Shown here: positions 1 through 7,597 of the stretch, piece by piece
How positions within the stretch are numbered: the first letter of the stretch is position 1
Layout of the letters: each line of letters opens with the position of its first letter
From: JBELMB01 sp042088665
GTDB taxonomy: Bacteria > Pseudomonadota > Alphaproteobacteria > Rhodobacterales > Rhodobacteraceae
DNA length: 43,572 nucleotides
Reading direction: 5' to 3'
NCBI GenBank assembly: GCA_042088665.1
Contig: JBELMB010000028.1
Location: 1 to 43,572, forward strand
Notes under the pieces: model-generated
Database searches by the model: none
What the model was told of the DNA's origin: nothing
What the model saw: only the letters and a program-made list of their open reading frames with translations
Translations under genes and position numbers: made by a program

Positions 1-1328
1 TTCATCACCGCGCGGATCACCTGCGACACAATGGCCCCGGACTCGCGGTTCCAAAGCAGCGCCTGCCGCTGTTCGATCAGCGCGGCGGCCATAGGGTCAA
101 AGAAGCGGCGACCGGGCAAAACCAGCGCCTCTGGCGAGGACAAACCGGTCTGACCGCGGGCGTCTTCCACTTCCAGCTCGAGCTTCACGGGCAGGTTCGC
201 CCATGGATGAAGGGAGAAGTTGGCCACCAGCGGCTCTGAGAATTCGGTGCGGGTACCGGCCATGGGCATCGGCAGCGGCACTTCGATCATCTCGCGCGCT
301 TCCGGCTCCAGCACGCGGCCAAAACGCCGGTCGACAGCCTCGAGGTCCAGCACGATGCGCGCCGATCCCATCACCACACCGTGGTCGTCCACCGCGCTGA
401 AGGGGATCTGCGCCTCGCCTTCATAGCTGACTTCGATCTCGCCATCGCGCCGTACGCTGGGCTGGGCGTCGGGGATCATCGCCACTTGCCACATCCGCCC
501 GCCCGGTCCCTCGACCGTGATCTGGCCAGACCGCGCCACTTCGAAATCCTGCGCGGTCGCAACCTGCTCCTCTTCGGTCAGGACACGGCCTGACACGTCC
601 TCAAGCACTTTGAGCGCACCCACTTCGCCATACATGCGCAGAGTCACATCCGCGCCCTCGGGCACGTCCAGCGAGGCCGCGGTGATGTCGTTCAGGTAGA
701 CCGACGGCAAGCGCGTGTAGGCCGGCGGCTGTACCCAGCCTTCCCAGGCGGGGCCTTGTGCGAGGTCCGCACCACCGGGGCCAAGATTTGTGACCGATTG
801 CACCCGCATCAGCGATCCGAAGAGAATCGCCACCGACAAGAACAGGATCGCCACGTAGCGCAGCGCAAAGGGATCCGCCGCAGCCACGCGCAAGTCCGGC
901 ATCACCGCACGCGCCTGTGAGAGACGATGGCGCATGCGGGTCTGGTGCGCCTTCCATACCGCCAGCGAGGCTGGATCGCCTGCGCCGATGGCTTGAACGT
1001 CCATGGAGGCCTGAATGGGGTTGCCCTTCAGCGTATCGTCAAGCCGCACCATCGCCGCCGCCGACGTCGGCCATGCAAAATGCCGCACACCTCGCCACAG
1101 GGTCCAAAGCGCCAGACCTGCCAGCACGGCACCCGTCGCCCAGACCCATTCAACGCGCACTTCGTCCTGAAGTCCCAGCATCAGGAAGGCCAGCGCCACA
1201 AAGACCACCGACCACAACGGCCAGAAGGCGCGGGTCACACGCTCTGCCAACATACCCAGCCGGGTGAGGCGGAGCGGCCAGCGGATCAAGCCGGTGACAG
1301 GTGTGTCTTGCGGGGTCTGGTCGGCCAT
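1..1328 (-). CDS. DUF4175 / TIGR02302-type membrane protein, C-terminus beyond window
   Basis: An open frame of 442 codons runs from an ATG at 1328 off the left edge, so only the N-terminal half is present. It begins MADQTPQDTPVTGLIRWPLR. Hydrophobic segments lie near residues 35-52 and 62-78, and a third near 155-172, followed by a long polar, presumably periplasmic part. This arrangement and the position directly after lysA match the large alphaproteobacterial DUF4175 (TIGR02302) family, whose role is unknown. It follows lysA by 39 bp on the same strand and is probably cotranscribed. Seen: the frame and membrane segments. Known: the family usually exceeds 800 residues, so roughly half is missing here. 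Inferred: the family name, from segment layout and context. Confidence 0.75.
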   Translation of the reverse strand, partial: MADQTPQDTPVTGLIRWPLRLTRLGMLAERVTRAFWPLWSVVFVALAFLMLGLQDEVRVEWVWATGAVLAGLALWTLWRGVRHFAWPTSAAAMVRLDDTLKGNPIQASMDVQAIGAGDPASLAVWKAHQTRMRHRLSQARAVMPDLRVAAADPFALRYVAILFLSVAILFGSLMRVQSVTNLGPGGADLAQGPAWEGWVQPPAYTRLPSVYLNDITAASLDVPEGADVTLRMYGEVGALKVLEDVSGRVLTEEEQVATAQDFEVARSGQITVEGPGGRMWQVAMIPDAQPSVRRDGEIEVSYEGEAQIPFSAVDDHGVVMGSARIVLDLEAVDRRFGRVLEPEAREMIEVPLPMPMAGTRTEFSEPLVANFSLHPWANLPVKLELEVEDARGQTGLSSPEALVLPGRRFFDPMAAALIEQRQALLWNRESGAIVSQVIRAVM

Positions 1329-1367
1329 GGGCACCTCACGCAGAAGCAGGGCTGCGCGCGGGATAGC

Positions 1368-2633
1368 TCACAACCATTCAGGAAGAGTATCTCGATTTAT
1401 GATTTCGTCAAAGCTGGGGCGTGCGCGGATAACCGCGAATTGATCACCATGTGCCAAAACTTCGGGCACCAGCGGGCGTGTGTTGTATTCGCTCGACATC
1501 ACGGCGCCATAGGCCCCCGCAGACCGGAAAGCCACGAGGTCACCTGCCGTCAGAGGCGGCATGACGCGCCCCTTGGCAAAGGTATCCCCGGATTCGCACA
1601 CCGGACCAACAACGTCGTAAGGCGACAGCTCCACACCCGGCGCGGCCTCAGTGACCGGAACGATGTCGTGATGCGCCTCGTACATGGCTGGGCGGATCAG
1701 GTCGTTCATGGCGGCGTCGAGGATCAGGAAATTGCGGCCCTCGCCTTCCTTGACGTAGATGACCCGGGTCACCAACAGCCCCGCATTGCCGACAATGAGC
1801 CGGCCCGGCTCGATCTCCACTTCGCAGCCCAGATGCCCCACTGTGCGTTGCACCAGCGCGCCGTAATCCGTGGGCAGCGGCGGCGCCTCATTGGAGCGCG
1901 CATAGGGAATGCCCAGCCCGCCGCCAAGGTCCAGCCGCGTGATCTCATGTCCGTCGGCGCGCAAGGCTTCGGTCAGCTCTGCGACTTTGGTGTAGGCAAG
2001 TTCAAAGGGTTCAAGCTGCGTCAATTGGGAGCCGATGTGCACATCGATGCCCACCACCTTGATCCCCGGCAGCGCGGCAGCCTCGGCATAGACCGCGCGG
2101 GCTTTTGCGATCGGGATACCGAACTTGTTCTCCGACTTGCCCGTGGCGATCTTTGCGTGGGTCTTGGCGTCGACATCGGGGTTCACACGTATGGTGATCG
2201 GCGCGATCACACCCAGCGACACGGCGACCTCGGAAATGGCGCGCATCTCCGGTTCGCTCTCGACGTTGAACTGGCGCAGACCGCCGGTCAGTGCGTTGCG
2301 GATCTCGTGGTGGGTCTTGCCAACCCCGGAAAAGACGATGCGTTCGCCGGGCACACCCGCCGCCTTGGCCCGCGCGTATTCCCCGCCGGACACCACGTCC
2401 ATCCCCGCCCCCTCGGCCGCGAGGGTTTTCAGGATCGCCTGGTTGGAGGCCGCTTTCATCGCGTAGCAGATCAGGTGCGGTCCCCAGGACAGCGCCTCGT
2501 CGAACAGCCTGAAATGCCGCACCAGCGTGGCAGTGGAATACAGGTAGAACGGCGTGCCCACTTGGGCCGCGATGTCGGCCACGGGGACGTCCTCGGCAAA
2601 GAGCCGCCCGTCTTGATAGATGAAATGATCCAT
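1368..2633 (-). CDS. lysA: Diaminopimelate decarboxylase
   Basis: This enzyme decarboxylates meso-diaminopimelate to L-lysine, the last step of lysine synthesis, using PLP in the cytoplasm. The 421-residue product has the usual family length. The PLP lysine is K60 in ICYAMKAASN. The glycine-rich phosphate-binding stretch LGGGLGIPY and the substrate-contacting cysteine motif PVCESGD are both present, marking a fold-III alanine-racemase-like decarboxylase. The frame stays open upstream, but the family N-terminus MDHFIYQDGRLFAEDV fixes the start at 2633, although its ribosome site is weak. It is preceded on the same strand by DUF2834 after a 160-bp gap containing a short tandem repeat, and followed by the DUF4175 gene. 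Confidence 0.96.
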   Translation of the reverse strand: MDHFIYQDGRLFAEDVPVADIAAQVGTPFYLYSTATLVRHFRLFDEALSWGPHLICYAMKAASNQAILKTLAAEGAGMDVVSGGEYARAKAAGVPGERIVFSGVGKTHHEIRNALTGGLRQFNVESEPEMRAISEVAVSLGVIAPITIRVNPDVDAKTHAKIATGKSENKFGIPIAKARAVYAEAAALPGIKVVGIDVHIGSQLTQLEPFELAYTKVAELTEALRADGHEITRLDLGGGLGIPYARSNEAPPLPTDYGALVQRTVGHLGCEVEIEPGRLIVGNAGLLVTRVIYVKEGEGRNFLILDAAMNDLIRPAMYEAHHDIVPVTEAAPGVELSPYDVVGPVCESGDTFAKGRVMPPLTAGDLVAFRSAGAYGAVMSSEYNTRPLVPEVLAHGDQFAVIRARPSFDEIINRDTLPEWL

Positions 2634-2754
2634 GATTTGCGCTTTAGCCGAGAGAAGGATGCGGGACCACCCCCCAGTTTCCGGGACGCGGCCTGCGACA
2701 TAGGCGCGCCGGCCCCGAAAGCGGCATGCGCCACAAAGCAAGGCCGCCGTGTCC

Positions 2755-2802
2755 GGGGCGCTTACTGTCCACGGTGCTTACTGTCCGGGGCGCTTACCGT
2801 AT
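2755..2802. repeat. Three imperfect 16-bp tandem units
   Basis: Units at 2755-2770 (ggggcgcttactgtcc), 2771-2786 (acggtgcttactgtcc) and 2787-2802 (ggggcgcttaccgtat). The last unit covers the stop codon and final codons of the DUF2834 gene, so the array has grown from, or into, the 3' end of that gene. No coding role is visible in the other two units. The 16-bp period matches two other arrays in this window. Confidence 0.8.
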
Positions 2803-3105
2803 GGGGCGCGACCGGAAGTAAAGATACAGCGGCAACCCACAGCTGACCCCAATGCAAAAGGTTGCCGGAATGGCCAGCAGAGCGGTCCAGTTTCGGCGCA
2901 CCGCCACTTCGGACAGGATCCACAGCGTCAGGACCACCGCGGCAATGGTCAGATCCCATGTCAGGCCCCGCGTGCTGTCATTCACGTACCAGGCGTCGAT
3001 CATGACGGACAGATCCCAACCATTGTCGCCAAGATAGCGCAGGAAGTAGTACATCGGATGCACCGCCCCCCAGACCGCCAGCCCCAGCCAGACAAAGCGC
3101 AGCAT
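2794..3105 (-). CDS. DUF2834 small membrane protein
   Basis: A 103-residue protein starting MLRFVWLGLAVWGAV. Hydrophobic helices lie at about residues 3-22, 50-66 and 72-92, and the tail is basic (YFRSRPIR). The motif MYYFLRYLGDNGWDL with conserved aromatic residues resembles the DUF2834 family of small integral membrane proteins, whose function is unknown. Its ATG shares one base with the stop of the upstream lipoprotein gene (TGATG), so translation is probably coupled. It sits in the argH-lipoprotein-DUF2834-lysA string. The stop codon lies inside a 16-bp repeat, so the extreme C-terminus may vary between strains. Confidence 0.8.
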   Translation of the reverse strand: MLRFVWLGLAVWGAVHPMYYFLRYLGDNGWDLSVMIDAWYVNDSTRGLTWDLTIAAVVLTLWILSEVAVRRNWTALLAIPATFCIGVSCGLPLYLYFRSRPIR

Positions 3106-3263
3106 CAGAACGTGACCGTGCGCGCCGCACCATGAGACGAAGAATCGGAAGTAGACAGGCTCGCCTGCGTTTTGGGCGCCTTGGGTCCCGGTGTCTCGGG
3201 CTCGCCATCCGCGCCACAGGCGGCCAGCAGCAAGACCACTGCAAAAGCTGTCACAACTCTCAT
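3105..3263 (-). CDS. Small LptM-like lipoprotein
   Basis: This 52-residue reading frame starts MRVVTAFAVVLLLAACGADG. A lipobox (LLAAC) places the lipidated cysteine at residue 16, followed by CGADGEPETP, which resembles the CGxxGPxxxP start of LptM/YifL-type lipoproteins. The rest is low-complexity and rich in Ser, Pro and Thr. Known: LptM homologues assist maturation of the LPS translocon and are often encoded next to lysine-pathway genes, as here. Inferred: the same role. Its ATG overlaps the argH stop (ATGA), and its own stop overlaps the DUF2834 start, so it is embedded in a tightly coupled operon. The gene is shorter than many annotation length limits. Confidence 0.75.
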   Translation of the reverse strand: MRVVTAFAVVLLLAACGADGEPETPGPKAPKTQASLSTSDSSSHGAARTVTF

Positions 3264-4651
3264 GCCAGACGTCCTTTCCACAAAGCGATCTGCTGGCGCA
3301 CCTGATCGGGCGCCGTACCGCCATAGCTGGTCCGGGAGCGCACGGAGTTGTGCACCCCAAGCACATCATAGACCGAAGCGGTGATCGCGCCATGCACCTC
3401 GTGCATCTCTTCGAGCGTCAGGTCCGGCAGATCGCATCCCTTGGCCTCGGCCTTGGCGACAAGGCTGCCGGTCACATGGTGCGCCTCGCGGAAAGGCATG
3501 TCGGTCGCATAGACCAGCCAGTCGGCCAGATCCGTCGCGGTGGAAAAGCCCGCCGAGGCCGCGGCCTCCAGCACCGGGACATTGGCGGTCATGTCCTTGA
3601 CCATGCCTTCCATTGCCGCCAGCGCCAGCATCCAGTTGTCCGCGGCGTCAAAGACCTGTTCCTTGTCTTCCTGCATGTCCTTGGAATAGGCCAGCGGCAG
3701 ACCTTTCATGACCATCATCAGCGCGGTGTTGGCCCCAAAGATCCGCCCGACCTTGGCCCGGATCAGCTCTGCCGCGTCGGGGTTCTTTTTCTGCGGCATG
3801 ATCGACGACCCGGTGGAAAAACGATCCGACAGGGTGACAAACCTGAACTGCGCCGAGGACCAGATCACCAGTTCTTCGGCAAAGCGGCTGAGATGTATGG
3901 CAGAGATGCTGGCAACAGACAGGAATTCCAGCGCGAAATCCCGGGCCGACACCGCATCGAGGCTGTTGGCCATCGGACGTTCAAAGCCAAGCGCCTCCGC
4001 GGTTGCCTCCCGGTCGATCGGAAAACTGGTGCCCGCCAGCGCCGCGGCGCCCAAAGGTGATTCGTTCAAACGCCGCCGGGCGTCCTGCACACGGGACAAA
4101 TCGCGCGAGAACATCTCGACATAGGCCATCATGTGATGACCCCATGTCACCGGCTGTGCCGTCTGCAGGTGCGTGAAACCGGGCATGACCCAATCCGCGC
4201 CGGCCTCCGCCTGCGCCAAAAGCGCGCGCATCAGCGCCTGCAGGCCGCTTTCGGCCGAATCCAGCTGGTCGCGCACCCACAGCCGGAAATCCACCGCCAC
4301 CTGGTCATTGCGCGACCGTGCGGTGTGCAGCCGCCCGGCCGGATCTCCGATCAGCGTCTTCAGCCGCGCCTCGACGTTCATGTGGATGTCTTCCAGCGCG
4401 GTGGAAAACTGGAACGTGCCGCTGTCGATCTCTGACAAAACCGTGAGCAATCCTTCCCGGATCGCGTCTGCATCGCTATCACTGATGATATCTTGTGCCG
4501 CCAACATCGCGGCATGGGCCCTTGAGCCTGCGATATCCTGTGCTGCCAACCGCTTGTCGAAGCCGATCGAGGCATTAATTGCCTCCATGATGGCATCTGG
4601 CCCGGCGGCAAAGCGGCCGCCCCACATCTGGTTCGAGGAAGTGTCCGACAT
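3260..4651 (-). CDS. argH: Argininosuccinate lyase
   Basis: This enzyme splits argininosuccinate into arginine and fumarate, the final step of arginine synthesis. The product has 463 residues, normal for the family, and starts MSDTSSNQMWGGRFAAGPDA. The fumarase/aspartase superfamily signature GSSIMPQKKNP, which holds the catalytic serine loop, is intact. So are the ArgH stretches TARSRNDQVA and MPGFTHLQTAQPV. The start at 4651 follows an AAAGG ribosome site; a much longer upstream open frame is only the shadow of the divergent gene. The stop overlaps the next lipoprotein start. Only 21 bp separate this ATG from that of the divergent thioredoxin gene. Confidence 0.97.
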   Translation of the reverse strand: MSDTSSNQMWGGRFAAGPDAIMEAINASIGFDKRLAAQDIAGSRAHAAMLAAQDIISDSDADAIREGLLTVLSEIDSGTFQFSTALEDIHMNVEARLKTLIGDPAGRLHTARSRNDQVAVDFRLWVRDQLDSAESGLQALMRALLAQAEAGADWVMPGFTHLQTAQPVTWGHHMMAYVEMFSRDLSRVQDARRRLNESPLGAAALAGTSFPIDREATAEALGFERPMANSLDAVSARDFALEFLSVASISAIHLSRFAEELVIWSSAQFRFVTLSDRFSTGSSIMPQKKNPDAAELIRAKVGRIFGANTALMMVMKGLPLAYSKDMQEDKEQVFDAADNWMLALAAMEGMVKDMTANVPVLEAAASAGFSTATDLADWLVYATDMPFREAHHVTGSLVAKAEAKGCDLPDLTLEEMHEVHGAITASVYDVLGVHNSVRSRTSYGGTAPDQVRQQIALWKGRLA

Positions 4652-4672
4652 CACGAGCCTTTCGGAGGTCTT

Positions 4673-5233
4673 ATGAAACGTATCGCAGTTGCGGCTCTCT
4701 ATACCGCTCTTATCGCGCTGGCAAATCCGGCGGCCGCCGATTTGGACGCGGCAAAGGCCGCTGTCGCCGGTGACATGCGCAAGCTGGTGTTCCACAGCGC
4801 CCCCAAACCGGCCGGAACGGTCGATTTCATGACCTTTGACGGCGCGCCACTGAACCTGTCGGACTGGCAGGGCAAATGGGTGGTGCTGAATTTCTGGGCG
4901 ACCTGGTGTGCGCCCTGCCGCAAGGAGATGCCCATGCTCTCTGACTTGCAGACCGAACTTGGCGGCGAAAGCTTTGAGGTGGTCACAATCGCCACCTCGC
5001 GCAACCCGCCCGCCAAGATGAAGGCCTTCTTTGACGAGATCGGCGTGGACAATCTGCCCCTGCACCGCGATCCCAAATCATCGCTGGCGCGACAGATGGC
5101 GGTTCTGGGCCTGCCGGTCACGCTGATCCTGAATCCGGACGGCAAGGAAGTGGCCCGCCTGACGGGAGATGCGGATTGGTCGAGCGAGTCCGCGAAGGCC
5201 GTGCTCGCTGCGCTGATCGGCGGCGCTGGCTGA
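4673..5233 (+). CDS. TlpA/ResA-type periplasmic thiol:disulfide oxidoreductase
   Basis: A 186-residue exported thioredoxin-fold protein. A signal peptide (MKRIAVAALYTALIALANPA) is followed by an AhpC-TSA/redoxin domain. The redox motif WCAPC has C79 and C82, and the cis-proline is in LGLPVTLI. TlpA/ResA proteins reduce disulfides in the periplasm, mainly for cytochrome c maturation or copper delivery to oxidase; which client applies here is not visible. The ribosome site GGAGG lies 6 bases before the ATG. The gene is divergent from argH with 21 bp between starts, so its promoter must lie inside the argH coding sequence or overlap that gene's control region. Confidence 0.9.
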   Translation: MKRIAVAALYTALIALANPAAADLDAAKAAVAGDMRKLVFHSAPKPAGTVDFMTFDGAPLNLSDWQGKWVVLNFWATWCAPCRKEMPMLSDLQTELGGESFEVVTIATSRNPPAKMKAFFDEIGVDNLPLHRDPKSSLARQMAVLGLPVTLILNPDGKEVARLTGDADWSSESAKAVLAALIGGAG

Positions 5234-5267
5234 CTTTCCCATGCGATGGGACCTGCGGCAAAGCCTG

Positions 5268-5656
5268 TGACCTGCCCCCTCGTTCATAGCGAGGGGCCTT
5301 GAGGTCGGTTGCGGCTTGGGCAGGCGCGCCGGGCATCGGTCAGGCTGGCGAATATCTCCTCATTCAGGCATTCGTCCACTGCCCGGCGGGCGATTGCAAA
5401 GCGATCTGCCGATTGGGGCGCAAGCTGCCATAGAAAAACTCGATATAGCCATTCTGCTGCGGCTTGCCCGGCTCAGGCCGTGCTTCCGGCAAAGCTCGGA
5501 GGTCGGCAGTCCGTTCTGCGCTACGATTGATCCCTGTTCCTTGATCATCCTGATAAACTGCGCCTTGGTGAAACGGCTTTTCCTCACGTCGCCTGCTCCT
5601 TCTCAGGTTGAGCAGACTCTACATCACAGCGAGGGAACTTCTGGAGGGGCAGGTCA
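5268..5656 (-). mobile_element. Deleted IS3-family element with intact ends
   Basis: A 389-bp element bounded by perfect 11-bp inverted ends: TGACCTGCCCC at 5268-5278 and its complement at 5646-5656. This end sequence is of the kind seen in the IS407 branch of the IS3 family (recalled, not searched). Inside are the start of orfA and the end of orfB fused by a large deletion. No 4-bp target duplication is visible: flanks are cctg on the left and gtcc on the right. It probably cannot move by itself but could be mobilised by a related transposase. Confidence 0.8.
5300..5587 (-). pseudogene. IS3 transposase orfA::orfB fusion remnant
   Basis: The frame opens with a GTG at 5587 behind a GGAG ribosome site, giving MRKSRFTKAQFIRMIKEQGS and ELCRKHGLS, a clear IS3 OrfA helix-turn-helix start. 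It then jumps to PGKPQQNGYIEFFYGSLR-like and, after a frameshift, to DECLNEEIFASLTDARRA. These are consecutive parts of the OrfB (DDE transposase) C-terminus. The junction lies in GAGCCGGGC, where the orfA and orfB sequences share bases, so a short-homology deletion is likely. The catalytic core is gone. Confidence 0.85.
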
Positions 5657-5742
5657 GTCCTTGCAAGCAAGCCTGTCTGGTCATTGAATTATTTAACCCA
5701 ACAATGCTCCGATGACTTGATGCAAGCCTCTATCCCAAAAGT

Positions 5743-5774
5743 AAAAAACCCCATCTCGGCCAAGCGCGATGGGG
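5743..5774 (-). terminator. Rho-independent terminator
   Basis: On the minus strand a CCCCATC / GATGGGG stem (7 bp, 12-base loop with extra pairing) is followed directly by six T residues. It ends the transcript of the secreted-protein gene at 5875-6417, about 100 bp past its stop. Confidence 0.85.
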
Positions 5775-5805
5775 CAAACACTAATACTGAGAGATGAGTG
5801 AGAGG

Positions 5806-5867
5806 CGGAGAGGAGAGAGAGTGGAGAAGAGAGAGCGGAGAGGAGAGAGAGCGGAGAGGAGAGAGAG
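5806..5867. repeat. GA-rich 16-bp minisatellite (polypurine/polypyrimidine)
   Basis: Three identical units cggagaggagagagag at 5806-5821, 5836-5851 and 5852-5867, with a 14-bp variant (tggagaagagagag) at 5822-5835. A short A run follows (5868-5874), up to the stop codon of the next gene. Apart from one C or T per unit the plus strand is all purine. It lies in the 3' untranslated part of the minus-strand transcript, where it would be a CU-rich, almost G-free RNA stretch just before the terminator. Confidence 0.9.
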
Positions 5868-5874
5868 AAAAAAA

Positions 5875-6417
5875 TCAGTTCATGGCAATCATGATACGGC
5901 GGGTCCGGACCTTGGACTTCCCGGTCTCGGGGTTCTTTTTCCAACCACCCTTTGAGGCACCATTCGCGTCAAGCTTGATTTCCCCTTCGGACATCAGCCC
6001 ATCGAGACCGAATTCCTGATAGCGCAGGCCATTTCGCGTGGCGCGGGTGACGCGGGAGCGGGGCTCCTGAAATCCATCCGAGTGGATCACGGTGAACTGG
6101 CAGGTGCCCAGCGTCCGGGAGCAGCGGTGCGGCACAAAGCGGGTGACCGCGCCATCCACTGCAACCGTCGCCGTCACATCGCCGCGGGCGTTGGTCTCGT
6201 ACATGCCAAGGTAAGCACCGGATGTCGTGGCCCCGGCGTAAACGTCAAAGATATGCGCATCGGTCGTGGTGCCGCGTTTCACATGGGTCAGCGCACCGGA
6301 GCGGTCCTTCAGCACCATGACGGAGCCCGCACCAAACCGGTCCAGTTTCCAGGAGATGTCCGCAGTTGCCAAAGTAGCCGAGAAAATCAGGCCGAGGGCG
6401 ATCAACAGTGCGCGCAT
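5875..6417 (-). CDS. Secreted protein of unknown function
   Basis: A 180-residue protein with a clear signal peptide, MRALLIALGLIFSATLATA, and a mature start near residue 20. The mature part holds two cysteines (HRCSRTLGTCQF), possibly a disulfide, and ends in a basic tail (KSKVRTRRIMIAMN). I do not recognise a named family; the composition fits a small beta-rich periplasmic protein. The start at 6417 is chosen for the signal peptide; a start 23 codons earlier would hide it behind a polar leader. It is a single-gene unit with its own terminator, with the GA/CT repeat between stop and terminator. The mature region shows no catalytic motif I can name. Confidence 0.75.
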   Translation of the reverse strand: MRALLIALGLIFSATLATADISWKLDRFGAGSVMVLKDRSGALTHVKRGTTTDAHIFDVYAGATTSGAYLGMYETNARGDVTATVAVDGAVTRFVPHRCSRTLGTCQFTVIHSDGFQEPRSRVTRATRNGLRYQEFGLDGLMSEGEIKLDANGASKGGWKKNPETGKSKVRTRRIMIAMN

Positions 6418-6844
6418 TCTTGCGTTCCTTACCAGTCGGCCCCCACCGACAAGACTGAAACTGGGCGAAATCGGGGCGGAAATCAACGGCTTTGGGCCAT
6501 ATTCGGGGTTTTGACACCTTTTCCGGGAACAGTCCCGGAGCGCAGAATCGGATTGTGCTTCGATCCTGCTTCAATGCCGCCACATTTGTTCATCTGCTCA
6601 GGCCAGGGATCCAAGGTGCCCCCCATTTTCAGGACCGAAACGATTCGCCCTTTGGGTAAATTTTGTCAGAATTGCGCGGACAGCCTGTGGCCGACGGATC
6701 CGCGGCCTGTTTGCATTGATTTCGAATTGCTGCAAGCTGCGCACATCACCGAGTGTGCCAGTTTTCAAGGCGATATTGTTGTAACCGATCCCGGAGCACA
6801 TATATGTTCAGTATACCACAGCATACACCATTTTTGGATCACAG
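6418..6844. other. Divergent intergenic region (427 bp)
   Basis: It separates the secreted protein (minus) from the YqiJ-like gene (plus) and must hold both promoters. An AT-rich stretch at about 6795-6835 includes the palindrome acatatatgt (6799-6808), a plausible site for the rightward promoter. I see no coding remnant, RNA gene or strong -35/-10 pair in the rest. Confidence 0.5.
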
Positions 6845-7585
6845 ATGTTCGATCTCTTCCTGACGGAGGGGTTCTCTCCCTTTGTCCTGTCCCTTGGCCT
6901 TCTCTTTGGGCTGCTCATACTTGAGCTTGTCTCGGCATTGCTGGGGGGATCTATCCTTGGCGCTGGCGAGGATGGCTTCGATGGCGCACAACCTGACATC
7001 GACGCGCCAGACCTCGGGGATCTCGATCTGGACCTCGACGGCGTGGATATCGATCCCGGCGATCTGGAACTGGCCGACCTTGGCGACGCGGACGTCTCAG
7101 CCGCCGAGGCCGCGCCCCCCGGTCTTGCCGCATGGCTGGGCTTTGGCAAGATGCCTGCCCTCATCTGGCTGGCCTCGATGCTGATGGCCTTTGGTCTCTC
7201 GGGCATGGCGCTACAGATCGTGGCGCGCACTGCATTGGGCGGCCCGCTCTATTGGCTGATCCCCGCCATTCCCGCCGGCCTCCTTGCGATCTGGTTCACC
7301 CGTGGCTTTGGCGGTCTCTTTGCACGCCTGCTGCCGAAATCCGAAACAGCCGCCCTGTCAGAACGCCACCTCGGCCGCCGCATCGGGGTCGTGACCCAAG
7401 GGACGGCAGCCCGCGGTCGCCCGGCAGAGGTCAAGGTCACCGACCGCTTCGGCAACACACACTACCTGCGCGCAGAGCCCCTGCGCGACACAGGACACAT
7501 CCCCCAGGGGACCGAGGTCATGGTCCTGCGACACCGCTACGATGGTGGCTACCTGCTCGTGCCCCTTTCCGACATTTCAAACTAA
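6845..7585 (+). CDS. YqiJ-like membrane protein with C-terminal OB fold (DUF1449)
   Basis: A 246-residue inner-membrane protein. Helix 1 lies at about residues 11-35. An extremely acidic loop at about 40-90 has repeated LDLDLDGVDIDPGD-type stretches. Two further helices are near 103-125 and 132-150. The C-terminal soluble domain (about 170-245, GRRIGVVTQGTAARGRPAEVK onward) is typical of the OB-fold of YqiJ. It is followed 12 bp later by the flotillin gene, the same order as yqiJ-yqiK in enterobacteria. Known: NfeD/YqiJ-type partners work with SPFH proteins in membrane organisation. Inferred: the same partnership. The acidic loop, unusually rich in Asp, could bind cations. Confidence 0.85.
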   Translation: MFDLFLTEGFSPFVLSLGLLFGLLILELVSALLGGSILGAGEDGFDGAQPDIDAPDLGDLDLDLDGVDIDPGDLELADLGDADVSAAEAAPPGLAAWLGFGKMPALIWLASMLMAFGLSGMALQIVARTALGGPLYWLIPAIPAGLLAIWFTRGFGGLFARLLPKSETAALSERHLGRRIGVVTQGTAARGRPAEVKVTDRFGNTHYLRAEPLRDTGHIPQGTEVMVLRHRYDGGYLLVPLSDISN

Positions 7586-7597
7586 GGGAGTTAACTT

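Noticed and set aside
927..2846. A 639-codon plus-strand frame over the DUF4175 and lysA genes
   Set aside because: It opposes two well-supported genes, and the product has no recognisable motif and an unnatural His/Arg-rich composition.
4378..5065. Longer N-terminal forms of ArgH reaching into the thioredoxin gene
   Set aside because: The family N-terminus and the AAAGG ribosome site fix the start at 4651; upstream residues are antisense to the thioredoxin gene.
5798..5874. CRISPR array at the GA-rich repeats
   Set aside because: Units are contiguous 14-16-bp copies with no spacers, and no cas genes are present.
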